The position numbers and the translations under genes were made by a program. DNA of 64,000 nt from positions 46,521 through 110,520 of the forward strand of contig JAFDVL010000046.1 of assembly GCA_018268995.1 (NCBI GenBank), read 5' to 3'. The DNA is from Acidobacteriota bacterium (GTDB lineage: Bacteria; Acidobacteriota; Blastocatellia; RBC074). Positions 1 through 8,721 of the stretch are shown here, in pieces. The notes below the pieces were generated by a model, which was given only the letters and a program-made list of their open reading frames with translations, made no database searches and was not told the DNA's origin. The stretch's first letter is position 1, and each line of letters begins with the position of its first letter.

Positions 1-460
1 CGGAATAAGGGGATTGTCCTTGCAGCGGATGTTCTTCGTTTATCGGAATGAATCTGGCTGTGCCGTACACCTCGCTGGTTGACGTGTGAATAATCCGGCT
101 CGGCTTTGTAATCTTTGCTGCTTCCAACACGTTCAATGTTCCGATAACGTTGGTCTCCACCACTTCACGCGGATGCACGTAAGAATACGGAATCGCAATC
201 AGCGCGCCTAAATGAAAGATGACCTCGCAGTCTTTCATTGCCTCCAGAACGGCAGAAGAGTCACGCAAGTCTCCCATGACGACTTCGACATTTTTGGCGT
301 AATCACGATTCAGGAATTTCAATAGCCCTGCATCGGCGCGCGAATTATATCGAACGAAGGCGCGCACCTTTGCTCCCTGACTGGCTAGCGCCTCAGTCAG
401 ATGGCTGCCAATAAATCCACCTGCTCCTGTCACCAGAACTGCTTTGTCTTTCCAGGCCAT
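1..460 (-). CDS. LegB-like NAD(P)-dependent nucleotide-sugar 4,6-dehydratase (3' part cut by window edge)
   Basis: The complement encodes 153 full codons from an ATG at 460 and runs off the left edge. It opens with a Rossmann motif (GAGGFIG, residues 12-18) and carries ALIAIPYSY and HTSTSEVYGT, phrases typical of the LegB branch of extended SDRs that convert nucleotide-activated GlcNAc to the 4-keto-6-deoxy sugar. The last visible residues, SPYS, hold the tyrosine that should begin the catalytic YxxxK; the lysine lies outside the window. It is the last visible gene of the minus-strand polysaccharide locus, after a second SDR and a nucleotidyltransferase, so a role in nucleotide-sugar synthesis is well supported. 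The exact substrate (UDP- or GDP-linked) is inference. A GDP-mannose 4,6-dehydratase-type role is the main alternative. Confidence 0.88.
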   Translation of the reverse strand, partial: MAWKDKAVLVTGAGGFIGSHLTEALASQGAKVRAFVRYNSRADAGLLKFLNRDYAKNVEVVMGDLRDSSAVLEAMKDCEVIFHLGALIAIPYSYVHPREVVETNVIGTLNVLEAAKITKPSRIIHTSTSEVYGTARFIPINEEHPLQGQSPYS

Positions 461-478
461 TCATTCTCTCCTCAGAAA

Positions 479-553
479 AGGTAGGATAGGCATCTTGCCT
501 GTCCCATGTTTTCTTGTTACTGAGTGTGGACAGGCGGGACGCCTATCCTACCT
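479..553. repeat. Palindromic intergenic element (family A)
   Basis: A 13-bp perfect inverted repeat (AGGTAGGATAGGC at 479-491, complement at 541-553) is followed inward by a second 8-bp pair (GCCTGTCC at 497-504 with 528-535), making a bulged stem around a loop of about 23 nt. It fills the gap between two SDR genes, and its outer arm contains the TAG stop codon of the upstream gene. There is no T-tract, so it looks like a REP-like element rather than a normal terminator. Confidence 0.7.
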
Positions 554-1502
554 CACCTTGTAATTTGCCCCGCCAATAATTGAGTAAATCTTCCAAACTT
601 TGTGCAAAAGAGATATTGGGTTTCCAACTCACCAGATTCTGAATTTTGGACGAATCGCCAACCTGGATTTCGATCTCAGCGGCTCTGTATCTTGATTGGT
701 CAATTTCGACCGCAAGCGGAATTCTGGCTTTTGCAACGAGTATTTCCACACACTCTTTCACCGAATGCGCGTTCATGGAGCAGACGTTGTACACCTCACC
801 GGGGTTGCCCGCCTGCATCAGCAATTCATAGGCGCGAACGATGTCTCGCACATCCGTATAATCGCGTTGTGGTTGTGTGTTACCGACGCGAATCGTCGGT
901 GCTCCGGTTTGTTCTGCCATCGCGATTTGCCGTGCCAGATCGGAGCACAATAAAGACGGCGAGAGGCCCGGCCCGCTGACGTTGAAGTTGCGCACGCGAA
1001 TGATCGGCAACTTGTAAGTGATGTGATACTGAAGCGCCACCATTTCCTGCGTTACTTTGCTGACGGCGTAATGCGTTAAGGGCAAAAACTCCGCAGTTTC
1101 GTTGATCGGCTGTTTGATCGCTCCACCATAGACCGCACTGGAACTGACAATCAAAATTCGTGGCGTTATCCCGACAGTCTTTATGGCATTCAGTAATCGA
1201 ATTGTGCCGATGACATTTGTTTCGTAATTAACCAGCCCCTCGTGAACGTCTCTGTCTATTGCGCCGGCCAGGTGATAAACCTGAGTCGGGCGTGCTTCCT
1301 GCAATGCGTCGCATAAGGCCTGTCCATCTAAAAGATCGCCCTGAAAAATGTGATTCTTATCAACAATCTGCCCATCAGCTGGAGCCTGGCGTTGGAATCC
1401 ATAAATCTCGAATTTGTTCGATACCAAATGGCTGGCCAGATGTTGCCCAACACATCCGGTGATGCCAGTAATCAAAACCCGTCGGTTGCGATTCTCGAAC
1501 AT
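543..1502 (-). CDS. NAD(P)-dependent epimerase/reductase, GDP-6-deoxy-D-mannose reductase-like SDR
   Basis: An extended SDR of about 319 residues. The Rossmann motif GITGCVGQHL lies close to the N-terminus and the catalytic pair is YAVSK near residue 145. The sequence resembles reductases that act on GDP-4-keto-6-deoxy-mannose, but sugar epimerases of the same fold cannot be excluded. The open frame extends upstream to a GTG at 1571 that overlaps the preceding stop codon by one base. I chose the ATG at 1502 because the fold begins there (MFENRNRRVLITG) and the upstream 23 residues look non-structural; neither start has a clear ribosome-binding site. Its stop codon lies inside the palindromic element at 479-553. 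It sits between a nucleotidyltransferase and a LegB-like dehydratase. Confidence 0.9.
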   Translation of the reverse strand: MFENRNRRVLITGITGCVGQHLASHLVSNKFEIYGFQRQAPADGQIVDKNHIFQGDLLDGQALCDALQEARPTQVYHLAGAIDRDVHEGLVNYETNVIGTIRLLNAIKTVGITPRILIVSSSAVYGGAIKQPINETAEFLPLTHYAVSKVTQEMVALQYHITYKLPIIRVRNFNVSGPGLSPSLLCSDLARQIAMAEQTGAPTIRVGNTQPQRDYTDVRDIVRAYELLMQAGNPGEVYNVCSMNAHSVKECVEILVAKARIPLAVEIDQSRYRAAEIEIQVGDSSKIQNLVSWKPNISFAQSLEDLLNYWRGKLQGEVG

Positions 1503-1570
1503 AAATGAATGTCGAAGATTTGAGGCCGTGAAGTTGGGGAGAGGCGGCGTTTGCTTGTTACTCCATCGCA

Positions 1571-2290
1571 CTATGCAGCGGCTTTGGCTTCCTGATAATA
1601 GGAGGCAAGCAAGGGCAATTCATTTTGAGCACGCAGGTAATCATCCGGGCGGCCTATATCCAGCCAATAACCCGAATGGATATATCCGCAAACGCGTTTG
1701 TTCGCGGCCATCAACGCTTTCATCAAATCTGGAAAATCAAAGCGTGTCTGGCGAGGAATAAAATCAAGTACGGATGGTTCCAGCACATATACGCCCATGC
1801 TGACCAGATAATGAAATGAGGGCTTTTCAATGTAATCCGTCAATCGTCCATTCGGGTCGGCTTTGATAACGCCGAAATCTATTTTTACTTCTCGTTTATA
1901 AATTCCGATGGTTGCATCTGCCTGATTCGCGCGGTGATGCGCAACGATTTTGCGAAAGTCCAAATCGGTTAACAGATCACCATTCATCGCCATAAAAGTG
2001 CTGTCAATCCCATCTACCAAAGCCAGCGGGGCGGCAGTCCCCAGCGGCTCTGATTCGTGCGAATACTCTATCGGAATATTCAGCTTTTCCCCATCTCCGA
2101 GATACGCCATGATCAGAGAAGAAAGATAACCCACAGACAAAGTAATCTGGTTAATGTCATGCTTCTTCAAACTACGAATCAATAGTTCAAGGATCGGCAT
2201 TTCTCCCACGGGCATCAATGGTTTAGGCAAGATGGTCGTGTATGGGGCGAGACGACTGCCGATTCCCCCGGCTAAGATGATTGCTTTCAC
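1571..2290 (-). CDS. Sugar-phosphate nucleotidyltransferase (NTP_transferase family)
   Basis: A 239-residue enzyme starting with a GTG behind AGAGGT. The N-terminal signature LAGGIGSRLAPYT with KPLMPVGEMP is the nucleotide-binding loop of NDP-sugar pyrophosphorylases, and MNGDLLTDLDF holds the metal-binding aspartate. The family joins a sugar 1-phosphate to an NTP, releasing pyrophosphate. The protein is the short single-domain type, like the heptose-1-phosphate guanylyltransferase HddC and the PtmE-type enzymes of legionaminate pathways, without a C-terminal beta-helix. With the two following SDR genes it could form a short route from sugar 1-phosphate to a 6-deoxy nucleotide sugar. Substrate and nucleotide are not determined by the sequence. 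Confidence 0.93.
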   Translation of the reverse strand: MKAIILAGGIGSRLAPYTTILPKPLMPVGEMPILELLIRSLKKHDINQITLSVGYLSSLIMAYLGDGEKLNIPIEYSHESEPLGTAAPLALVDGIDSTFMAMNGDLLTDLDFRKIVAHHRANQADATIGIYKREVKIDFGVIKADPNGRLTDYIEKPSFHYLVSMGVYVLEPSVLDFIPRQTRFDFPDLMKALMAANKRVCGYIHSGYWLDIGRPDDYLRAQNELPLLASYYQEAKAAA

Positions 2291-2371
2291 GGTTTACCTC
2301 TGTTTCTAGGGGAGTTCTTTTAGGGAGTAACTGATCCCCACTCATCGCAGAGCGGGCAGTGTGTGCCAGGA

Positions 2372-3670
2372 TCAGTTGTTTGCTTTCATTGAGAACGCAT
2401 CGAACCAAGCGCTTCCGAACGCAGGACAGGATAAGACAGTGCAACTTTTCCGGCGGACTATCAGATAAACAACCTGCTTGGTTGCTGGGGAAGTGAATTC
2501 AAGCGAATGTTTTTGCCAGGAGGAAGTTCCCTGGGGGAGCGTTGCTGACGCGAGCACCTGGCCCTCAAAATCGTTTAGCACCGCAATTTCCGGGAGTCCT
2601 CCGCTCACTAAATCTTTGGTGCGTGCCGCAAAGTTTAATTGGTAGCGTTTGTTTGGCTCAACCAAAACGATTTGCCAAATTGTGTATACCGATGTGGAGG
2701 ATTTCCCCTCCCAGTGAATCTGCAAGCTCGTTGCATCGGCAAAAGGATTTTGCGTATCCAGAGTCACCACAACCGTTGGTTTTTCTGGGTTAATTCGCCA
2801 TCCAAAACCAACCTCTGTCAGGCTGATCTGTTTTTCAAATCCTCCATCCGTGATGGCACCCGTCCCTTTGCTTTTCAGCGTAGCGCCTCCATCCTGGCCT
2901 TTGGCCCACACCTCCCAGGCTTCGTAATACCGTTTGGATTTGAAGAGTTCGGCCTGGAGTTTTTCGCGCTCGGCTCCGGTTGCTGCTGCGCTATTCTGCA
3001 CCTGTCGAAAGACACGCATTGCGTCATCTGCCGCACCGCGGGTCGCAAAGACTTTAGCAAGTTCGAGGCGCGCCAGATCGTTATCAGGTTGGAGTGCCTG
3101 CTCAATTTCTGCTGCCTTCCCATTAAATGCGCCCCAGGCCAAATCTACGGCATTGGGAACCAGGCTTGAATCTGCGTTTGCAGCCAGGCGGAATTCTCTA
3201 AAAGCCTCCTGGCGTTGCCCTTTCCTCAGCAACAAATTACCCAACTGCCAATGGGGGTGAGCATAGGAAGGTGCAAGTCGGATGGCTTGGTTGATTGCTG
3301 TAATTGCCTTGTCAGGTTGATTGGCCAAGTCATAAATTCCGCTCAACTCCGCCCATATTCCATAATTGCGCGGCTGCAAGGCGGCAGCGTGTTCCAACTC
3401 AGGAAGCGCTGCGGTCACCTGCCCGGCATTCAGTAGTGCCCGTGCGCGCGCAAATCTTACTTCCGAATCATACGGGGTGATCCGCACGGCCTCATTCATC
3501 GCGGGCAGGCGGTTGGTGGCGACTCCATACATCGCCAACATGCGCGCCGTGCCGATTCGGCTGGAAGTCCAAATCCCCACCAAACAAGCCACCAGCACAA
3601 GCAGGGCCAAAAGGTATTGTGATGATTGGCTTGTTCGTGAAAGTTGGGAAGCGGTAATTGGATTAGCCAT
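2372..3670 (-). CDS. Membrane-anchored TPR protein with C-terminal carbohydrate-binding-like domain
   Basis: 432 residues. One hydrophobic segment (YLLALLVLVACLVGIW, about residues 19-34) anchors the protein. Residues roughly 55-240 form tetratricopeptide-type helical repeats (for example NYGIWAELSGIYDLANQPDKA and then AHPHWQLGNLLLRKGQ). The last 160 residues are beta-rich and resemble CBM4/9 jelly rolls found in secreted glycan-interacting proteins (DGGFE, then YQLNFAARTKD and SSWQKHSLEF). The topology suggests that TPR and jelly roll lie outside the inner membrane. It stands between the FecR-like poly-Cys gene and the nucleotidyltransferase, so a role in polysaccharide assembly or attachment is likely but inferred. 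A strong terminator ends only about 37 nt upstream of its ATG. Confidence 0.88.
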   Translation of the reverse strand: MANPITASQLSRTSQSSQYLLALLVLVACLVGIWTSSRIGTARMLAMYGVATNRLPAMNEAVRITPYDSEVRFARARALLNAGQVTAALPELEHAAALQPRNYGIWAELSGIYDLANQPDKAITAINQAIRLAPSYAHPHWQLGNLLLRKGQRQEAFREFRLAANADSSLVPNAVDLAWGAFNGKAAEIEQALQPDNDLARLELAKVFATRGAADDAMRVFRQVQNSAAATGAEREKLQAELFKSKRYYEAWEVWAKGQDGGATLKSKGTGAITDGGFEKQISLTEVGFGWRINPEKPTVVVTLDTQNPFADATSLQIHWEGKSSTSVYTIWQIVLVEPNKRYQLNFAARTKDLVSGGLPEIAVLNDFEGQVLASATLPQGTSSWQKHSLEFTSPATKQVVYLIVRRKSCTVLSCPAFGSAWFDAFSMKANN

Positions 3671-3706
3671 CGTTCCCTATGCGCCGGAAACTCATAACGC
3701 GTTTCC

Positions 3707-3741
3707 AAAAAAAATGCCGTCCTCCATCAGGACAGCATTTA
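3707..3741 (-). terminator. Rho-independent terminator after the FecR-like gene
   Basis: Read on the minus strand, a hairpin of AAATGCTGTCCT and its near-perfect complement with a 5-nt loop is followed directly by eight T residues. It lies 128 nt after the stop of the FecR-like gene and 37 nt before the ATG of the TPR gene, so it separates, or attenuates between, two genes of the same orientation. Confidence 0.85.
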
Positions 3742-3869
3742 ATTAAGTAGGACTGTAGTGGGTAGAATCGTAACAAGCGCGTAGGCCATCGGTAAACGCC
3801 ATTCAGGTACGCTCGCTTGCCTACGCGTCAGGTGATTGTCGAAGAGTCAATCGTTCATTGGAACGATCA

Positions 3870-4583
3870 CTAGGGGCAAGGTGTACTTTTGCTTGGATTG
3901 CAGCAGCAACAGCAACAGCAGCAGCAGCAATTTCCGTTGGCCGCCGCGACAGCAGACGGGCTGGAAATTGTATTGAGTCCTGTCAGCATTGCAGTTGATC
4001 CCAACATCATTGAGCCAAATTCAGCAAAACTGACACTGCCACTGCCAAGGGTGATCGCTCCGGCTGATACCTGACCTACCTTCACGCTCTTGGCACCCGC
4101 CGCCGCAGTGGCATCGCCGTCGCTACAAGCGCTTAACGCACCGCTTTTCAACGGGTCATTTTTCTTGGTAATTCCACCTGGCATCGTCAGCAGTCCCTGC
4201 ACTCCGTCGCTGGTTGCCAAGACGGCACAGCCTGCACTGATGTTGCTATGAATGCTTTCCCGATTATAGTTCAGCACTAGGTTGGAGTCCGGCGCGATGT
4301 CAATCTGGCCGATTTTTCCAATCTGAATGGTGACGCCAATGCCCGCTACGGTTTGAATTTGTGCGCCCGGAAAAACTGTATCTCCAGTGCGCGCTTTGAC
4401 GCCATTAATCGTAACCGGGCCATCGGCTACCAATCTTCCTAATGGGATATCTGCGCTGGCCGCAGCCGTTTCAACATCATTTTTGGTGTTCGTTGTCCCT
4501 GCCCGGTTTGCCAAGACAAACACTTGGGATAAGGAGATGACCATGACCCAGGCCACCCTCTTCATCACAGAACTTCTCGTCAT
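3870..4583 (-). CDS. FecR-like secreted protein ending in a ten-cysteine run
   Basis: 237 residues, starting at an ATG behind a strong AGGAGGT site. A signal peptide (VAWVMVISLSQVFVLANRA) is followed at about residues 50-130 by a FecR-like beta domain (VTINGVKARTGDTVFPGAQI, then QIDIAPDSNLVLNY), as in secreted FecR-domain proteins rather than the cytoplasmic-to-membrane sensor FecR. The rest is Ala/Gly/Ser-rich. The C-terminus has ten consecutive cysteines (codons at 3900-3929) followed by NPSKSTPCP. The Cys codons mix TGC and TGT, which suggests selection on the protein rather than a pure microsatellite. The gene stands between the O-antigen ligase and the TPR protein, with its own terminator downstream. 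A role in surface anchoring, cross-linking or metal binding is speculation. Confidence 0.88.
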   Translation of the reverse strand: MTRSSVMKRVAWVMVISLSQVFVLANRAGTTNTKNDVETAAASADIPLGRLVADGPVTINGVKARTGDTVFPGAQIQTVAGIGVTIQIGKIGQIDIAPDSNLVLNYNRESIHSNISAGCAVLATSDGVQGLLTMPGGITKKNDPLKSGALSACSDGDATAAAGAKSVKVGQVSAGAITLGSGSVSFAEFGSMMLGSTAMLTGLNTISSPSAVAAANGNCCCCCCCCCCNPSKSTPCP

Positions 4584-4690
4584 ACAGACCTCCTTGATAT
4601 ATTAAGCCAGACCACCTAAGGCTGACCGGAATTGATATTTCCACAGAGCACGTCGCAGCAGAATCGTAATACCGCTGTGACCAAGATTCT

Positions 4691-6184
4691 TCAAACTTTA
4701 GGGGTTAACCGAAAGAGTAGTTTTTTGTCCTCCCCCACAGAATCGGTTGCTTGGCTGACTGTGATGGCGATCAATGCAGTCAGAATCAACGCGTTGATCG
4801 TGATGTGCAAACCAAAATCAACCAGACTATGAATTGCGACGGCAAAGACTCCCGCTACTGCGCCCACGCACACCGCCCGCTGGCGTTCACTGGTGATGGT
4901 TTGCAGGTGTTGTTTTAATCGGCGCACAAACACGACCAGAAACCACAAGGCAATCCCCGCTCCCACGATGCCGCCACTGGCCAGGATTTCGAGATAATCG
5001 TTATGCGCTTCCTGCGGAATCAGTTTGCCAGAGGCATTGTGATACCGTGGAATCGCTACCCAATAGCCGCCGAATCCAACTCCGACAATCGGGTTGTCCA
5101 CGATCAATTCTCGTGTTGCGCGCCAGATTTCAATGCGTCGTGTGCCCTCGCGCGTGGCATCGCCTACTTCACTCACTTCTCCCGACACGGCTTCCAGTTT
5201 ATTGATTAACGGGTCGCCGCCAACCCATGTGATTCCTATCAATAAAACTAATAAGAAGATCGCTCCAATGCTTAGGCGAAAGAGCGAGGACTGGGCAATC
5301 CGACCAATGCGAGCGCCGATCCCTGTTTGCCATACCTCATCGCCGGGTGCTCGGCGGCGAATGTAATTTGAGAACAGCATAATTAAGAGCACTTCACCAG
5401 ATAAGCCTAGCAATCCGCCTCGTGAATTGGATAAAACAAGGGCCAGTAAAAGTGGTGTGGCCAGCCCTAACAACAATAACCATCGCTCCCGCCCAAAGCG
5501 ACGAGCCATGATGAGGCTCAGCGGAAGTCCGAGCGTCAATTCCATCAGGAACGCAAAGTGATTGCTATTGATGAATTGCCCGTACCCGGCATTCAGCGGC
5601 AGATAGGGTAATAAAAAACCAGCGATGTCGCGTTGCACCGTTTGTCGCAACAGGCCAAACAATGCGCTTCCGATAGCAACGCTGATAATTGTCATCACCA
5701 GCAGGCGCAAGCGTTTTTGACTTTTGACATGCGAAAGAAACAACTGGCCTGCCAATATCAGAGCTGACAGTTTTAAGGCAAACCGGATTGTGTTGTATGG
5801 ATCAGCACTGATTGCTGGCCAAAATGATGCCTGAATATCCAACGTTTCTGGCACGCGACCAAACGGCACGGCCTGGAGCAAGGCAAAGCCCACCAATGCC
5901 AGGAGGGGGAGCATCAAGGCTCGTTCTGAAATTTGCCAGGAACCGAGAATAAAGCCTTCAATAATCCAGAGAACTGTGAGGGCAAAGATAGAACACTCGA
6001 AGAACGCTTCCGACCACGGTTCAACGGTTCCGTACGGCACCGCCACCAAAACCAACAGCCCCAGCAAAGCGCAAAAAATAAAGCGATTCAGCAGGCGCGC
6101 GGTCTTGGGGATAGTTGTCTGACGCTCAATCGGCGTCTCGATTTCCAGATACTGAGGCAAAGGGTGATTGAGTTCGGTGGCCAC
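4691..6184 (-). CDS. O-antigen ligase/polymerase family membrane protein (Wzy_C)
   Basis: 497 residues, starting with a GTG behind AGGTAA. There are about ten to twelve hydrophobic segments. A large periplasmic loop carries the family signature (EIWRATRELIVDNPIVGVGFGG, ending near HNDYLEILASGGIVG), where the conserved H and E of the Wzy_C domain sit. Members polymerise or transfer lipid-linked glycans at the outer face of the inner membrane. The locus has a second multi-membrane polymerase (17858-19270), so the two probably split polymerisation and ligation, or act on different glycans. It lies 23 nt after the WbuB-like transferase gene and is probably cotranscribed with it. Confidence 0.93.
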   Translation of the reverse strand: MATELNHPLPQYLEIETPIERQTTIPKTARLLNRFIFCALLGLLVLVAVPYGTVEPWSEAFFECSIFALTVLWIIEGFILGSWQISERALMLPLLALVGFALLQAVPFGRVPETLDIQASFWPAISADPYNTIRFALKLSALILAGQLFLSHVKSQKRLRLLVMTIISVAIGSALFGLLRQTVQRDIAGFLLPYLPLNAGYGQFINSNHFAFLMELTLGLPLSLIMARRFGRERWLLLLGLATPLLLALVLSNSRGGLLGLSGEVLLIMLFSNYIRRRAPGDEVWQTGIGARIGRIAQSSLFRLSIGAIFLLVLLIGITWVGGDPLINKLEAVSGEVSEVGDATREGTRRIEIWRATRELIVDNPIVGVGFGGYWVAIPRYHNASGKLIPQEAHNDYLEILASGGIVGAGIALWFLVVFVRRLKQHLQTITSERQRAVCVGAVAGVFAVAIHSLVDFGLHITINALILTALIAITVSQATDSVGEDKKLLFRLTPKV

Positions 6185-6207
6185 TGTGTTGTTACCTGAA
6201 TTCGTTT

Positions 6208-7440
6208 TTAGCCAATACTTGATGTGACTTTCTCGTATCGTTTGGCGCGTGCGGGTTGGAAATGGCGCAGGATTTGGTTGGCACTGACCGCGACAGAAAA
6301 ATAGCGATCCAGCAATTGGCGCGCGTTCTCTCCCACTCGGCGACGATAGAGCGGATCATTCGCCATCTTCAGGGCGTTTTCATACAGCGTTTGATCATCG
6401 CCATTCATACTGCACAATCCCGCGACGTTTTCTTCCAGCATCTCGCTCAGATCATTGCCCGGATTGATGCTGCCCAGAATCGGCTTGGACGCAGACATAT
6501 ATCCCAGAATCTTGCCCGGATAATTTTGTGTTTTCATGCGCCGATCCAATGAGATTAACCCCACATCGAATTCCGCCAGCATCGCCAGATATTCTTCCTG
6601 TCCCACAGGCGGCAGAAGGCGAATATTCGTCAGCTTTTTCCCCTGAATGAGCTGCTGCAATCGCTCGACCTCTGTGCCTGCACCGACCAGCAGAAAGTAA
6701 AGATGAGGTTGATCGCGGAGCCGTTCGGCCAGGCGAAGGATGTTGTCCATATCCTGCGCCACGCCAATATTCCCGCCATAGAAAAAGACGACTTTGTCCT
6801 GTAGTCCCAGTTGTTCACGATAATTCCGGCTGGGCATTGCAGGCGGCTCATCCGTAGTCCAGTTGTAAAGCACTTCGAGGTTGTAATTCTTCTCTGGTAA
6901 TTGTTCGGCAAAGTATCTGAGATTGGCCGGAGACTGGACGCCGATGATGTTTGCGGCGGCGTATTGACGCAACTCCATCCACCGAAAATACGCCCAAACC
7001 AAGCCTTTTTTCAGCATCCCCATGTCCACAACCCATTGCGGGAAAATATCGCGCAAGATCAGGTATGCCGGGCAATGCCACAAGGCTTTTAATTTGCTGA
7101 CCAACGGCCCAAAGAAGATCGAAGGCGAATAGAAAATGACCAAATCATGTGGATGTTCCTGAAAGAACTTTTTGCCTTTTTGCCAGAGTGTTGCTGATAA
7201 CCGAATTTCACGCCAGGCTCTGGGGATGCGTGAAGCTCCTTTGATTTGCCCTGTCCTGACGCGCACAACTTGCAATCCATCTTCCTGTGTTACTTCTACA
7301 TTCTGCGAAATAGATTCAGATGGCGTCAAAACCGTCACGTCGTGATTTTGACGCTGAAATTCCTTGCCCAAATCATGAATCAGCTTGGCGCTGGCCTCAG
7401 AACTGGGCAGGTAATAAACCCCGATAATCAAAATGCGCAC
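6208..7440 (-). CDS. Glycosyltransferase family 4, WbuB-like
   Basis: 410 residues with a GTG start behind AGAGGAAAC. The N-terminal domain begins MRILIIGVYYLPSSEASAK, the donor domain carries VVFFYGGNIGVAQDMDNIL, and PGKILGYMSASKPIL replaces the usual E-x7-E area, as in the WbuB group. In E. coli O26-type clusters wbuB follows the three UDP-L-FucNAc genes and its product is assigned as the L-FucNAc transferase. Here the gene also directly follows a three-gene UDP-L-FucNAc pathway, which supports the same role. A palindromic repeat lies in the 138-nt gap before it. Confidence 0.93.
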   Translation of the reverse strand: MRILIIGVYYLPSSEASAKLIHDLGKEFQRQNHDVTVLTPSESISQNVEVTQEDGLQVVRVRTGQIKGASRIPRAWREIRLSATLWQKGKKFFQEHPHDLVIFYSPSIFFGPLVSKLKALWHCPAYLILRDIFPQWVVDMGMLKKGLVWAYFRWMELRQYAAANIIGVQSPANLRYFAEQLPEKNYNLEVLYNWTTDEPPAMPSRNYREQLGLQDKVVFFYGGNIGVAQDMDNILRLAERLRDQPHLYFLLVGAGTEVERLQQLIQGKKLTNIRLLPPVGQEEYLAMLAEFDVGLISLDRRMKTQNYPGKILGYMSASKPILGSINPGNDLSEMLEENVAGLCSMNGDDQTLYENALKMANDPLYRRRVGENARQLLDRYFSVAVSANQILRHFQPARAKRYEKVTSSIG

Positions 7441-7474
7441 ATTGTTTCCTCTAAAAGTAGTGCTGAAGAAAAAA

Positions 7475-7547
7475 GCATGGAATACAAGCTTTAGCTTGGT
7501 TTTTCTCCTGACAGCAATAAAGCCAAGCTAAAGCTTGTACTCCATGC
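7475..7547. repeat. Dispersed palindromic element, family B copy 1
   Basis: A 25-bp inverted repeat with one mismatch: the left arm starts GCATGGAATACAAGCTTTAG and the right arm (7523-7547) ends GCTTGTACTCCATGC, around a loop of about 23 nt. Just past the right arm come two copies of TTTTCCTGC. The same palindrome occurs at 53694-53765 with a longer, perfect stem, so this is a dispersed repeat family. It occupies the gap between the 2-epimerase and WbuB-like genes. Confidence 0.9.
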
Positions 7548-7578
7548 TTTTCCTGCTTTTCCTGCTTTTCATTCAATG

Positions 7579-8721
7579 TTACTTCGCAGCCTGCGCAATC
7601 ACTGGCTTGTTGGCTTGCCAGCCTTGCTCGGCCAGATCAGGCATCCGATAGCCGAGCACAATGCGGCAGGCTGTTACGGCCACGTGATTGGCCATATATT
7701 CAGGCGGCGGTTCCCATCCTTGCTGTTGTGTGGTAACCAGATTCGTCAATTTTAAAATGCTCTCCGGGTCGGCTCCGGCCAGAATGTTGGAGCCGCATTC
7801 AATCGTTTCCGGTCGTTCTGTGACATCGCGGATCGTGACGGTCGGTGTGCGGAAAATGCAGCCTTCTTCCTGCACCGTTCCGCTGTCGGTAATCAGGCAG
7901 AAAGCGGATTGTTCCAGCTTCACAAAATCAAAAAAGCCGAACGGTTCGACGAAATGCAGACCGCTGTCGTCGTAAATAAACCGATGCTGTTCCAGCTTCG
8001 AGCGGGTGCGCGGATGCAGCGAACAGATCACGGGGTAGTTGTATTTCTTGTGCAAGCCGACCAACCCCTTGAGCAGGTTCGCCAGACGGTCTGGCAAATC
8101 CACATTTTCTGCGCGGTGCATCGTCACCAGAAAGAATTTGCGTTCTTCCAGATTCAGGTTTTGCAATGCGGTGCTGGCGTTCACCTGATCGGCGTAATGA
8201 TCCAGCACTTCTTTGATTGGATTTCCGGTGACAAAGATTCGCTCGCCAGCAATGCCTTCGCGCAGGAGGTTTTCGCGGCTACGATTAGTGTACGGCATCA
8301 GGATCGTGCTGGAATGATCAATGACCCGCCGATTTACTTCTTCCGGCACGCGGTCGTCATAGCAACGGTTGCCTGCTTCCATGTGATATACCGGAATGCC
8401 CAATCGTCGTGCGACCAGTGCTGTCAATCCGCTGTTTGTGTCGCCCAGAATCAACAAACGGTCTGGCCGATGCTCCAGCAACAGCGGTTCAATCCGCGCC
8501 AGAATTTGTCCGACCTGATCGCCGAACCCTGTGCTTTTGATGCCTAAGCAAACGTCTGGATCGCGCAAGCTCAATTCCCGAAAAAACAGGCCATTTAAGC
8601 GGTCATCGTAATTTTGTCCGGTATGCACCAGAACGTGATCGGCGTGCTGATCCAGCAGTTTGATCATCAGGCTCAGGCGAATAATTTCCGGCCTGGTGCC
8701 GAGGACGGTCATAATTTTCAT
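7579..8721 (-). CDS. wecB: UDP-N-acetylglucosamine 2-epimerase family (third enzyme of UDP-L-FucNAc synthesis)
   Basis: 380 residues, with the non-hydrolysing 2-epimerase pattern: VLGTRPEIIRLSLMI at the N-terminus, HTGQNYDDRL, the MHRAENVD motif, and LITDSGTVQEEG with CIFRTPTVTIRDVTERPET near the UDP site. Its ATG overlaps the stop of the CapE-type gene by four bases (ATGA), implying translational coupling. Beside CapE and an RmlD-like reductase, it most likely acts on UDP-L-PneNAc as FnlC/CapG/WbjD do, giving UDP-L-FucNAc, rather than as the housekeeping WecB that makes UDP-ManNAc. Confidence 0.95.
   Translation of the reverse strand: MKIMTVLGTRPEIIRLSLMIKLLDQHADHVLVHTGQNYDDRLNGLFFRELSLRDPDVCLGIKSTGFGDQVGQILARIEPLLLEHRPDRLLILGDTNSGLTALVARRLGIPVYHMEAGNRCYDDRVPEEVNRRVIDHSSTILMPYTNRSRENLLREGIAGERIFVTGNPIKEVLDHYADQVNASTALQNLNLEERKFFLVTMHRAENVDLPDRLANLLKGLVGLHKKYNYPVICSLHPRTRSKLEQHRFIYDDSGLHFVEPFGFFDFVKLEQSAFCLITDSGTVQEEGCIFRTPTVTIRDVTERPETIECGSNILAGADPESILKLTNLVTTQQQGWEPPPEYMANHVAVTACRIVLGYRMPDLAEQGWQANKPVIAQAAK

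Noticed and set aside
3889..4074. Plus-strand frame with a poly-Gln run
   Set aside because: It is the antisense reading of the poly-Cys codons of the FecR-like gene, which has the signal peptide and ribosome-binding site.
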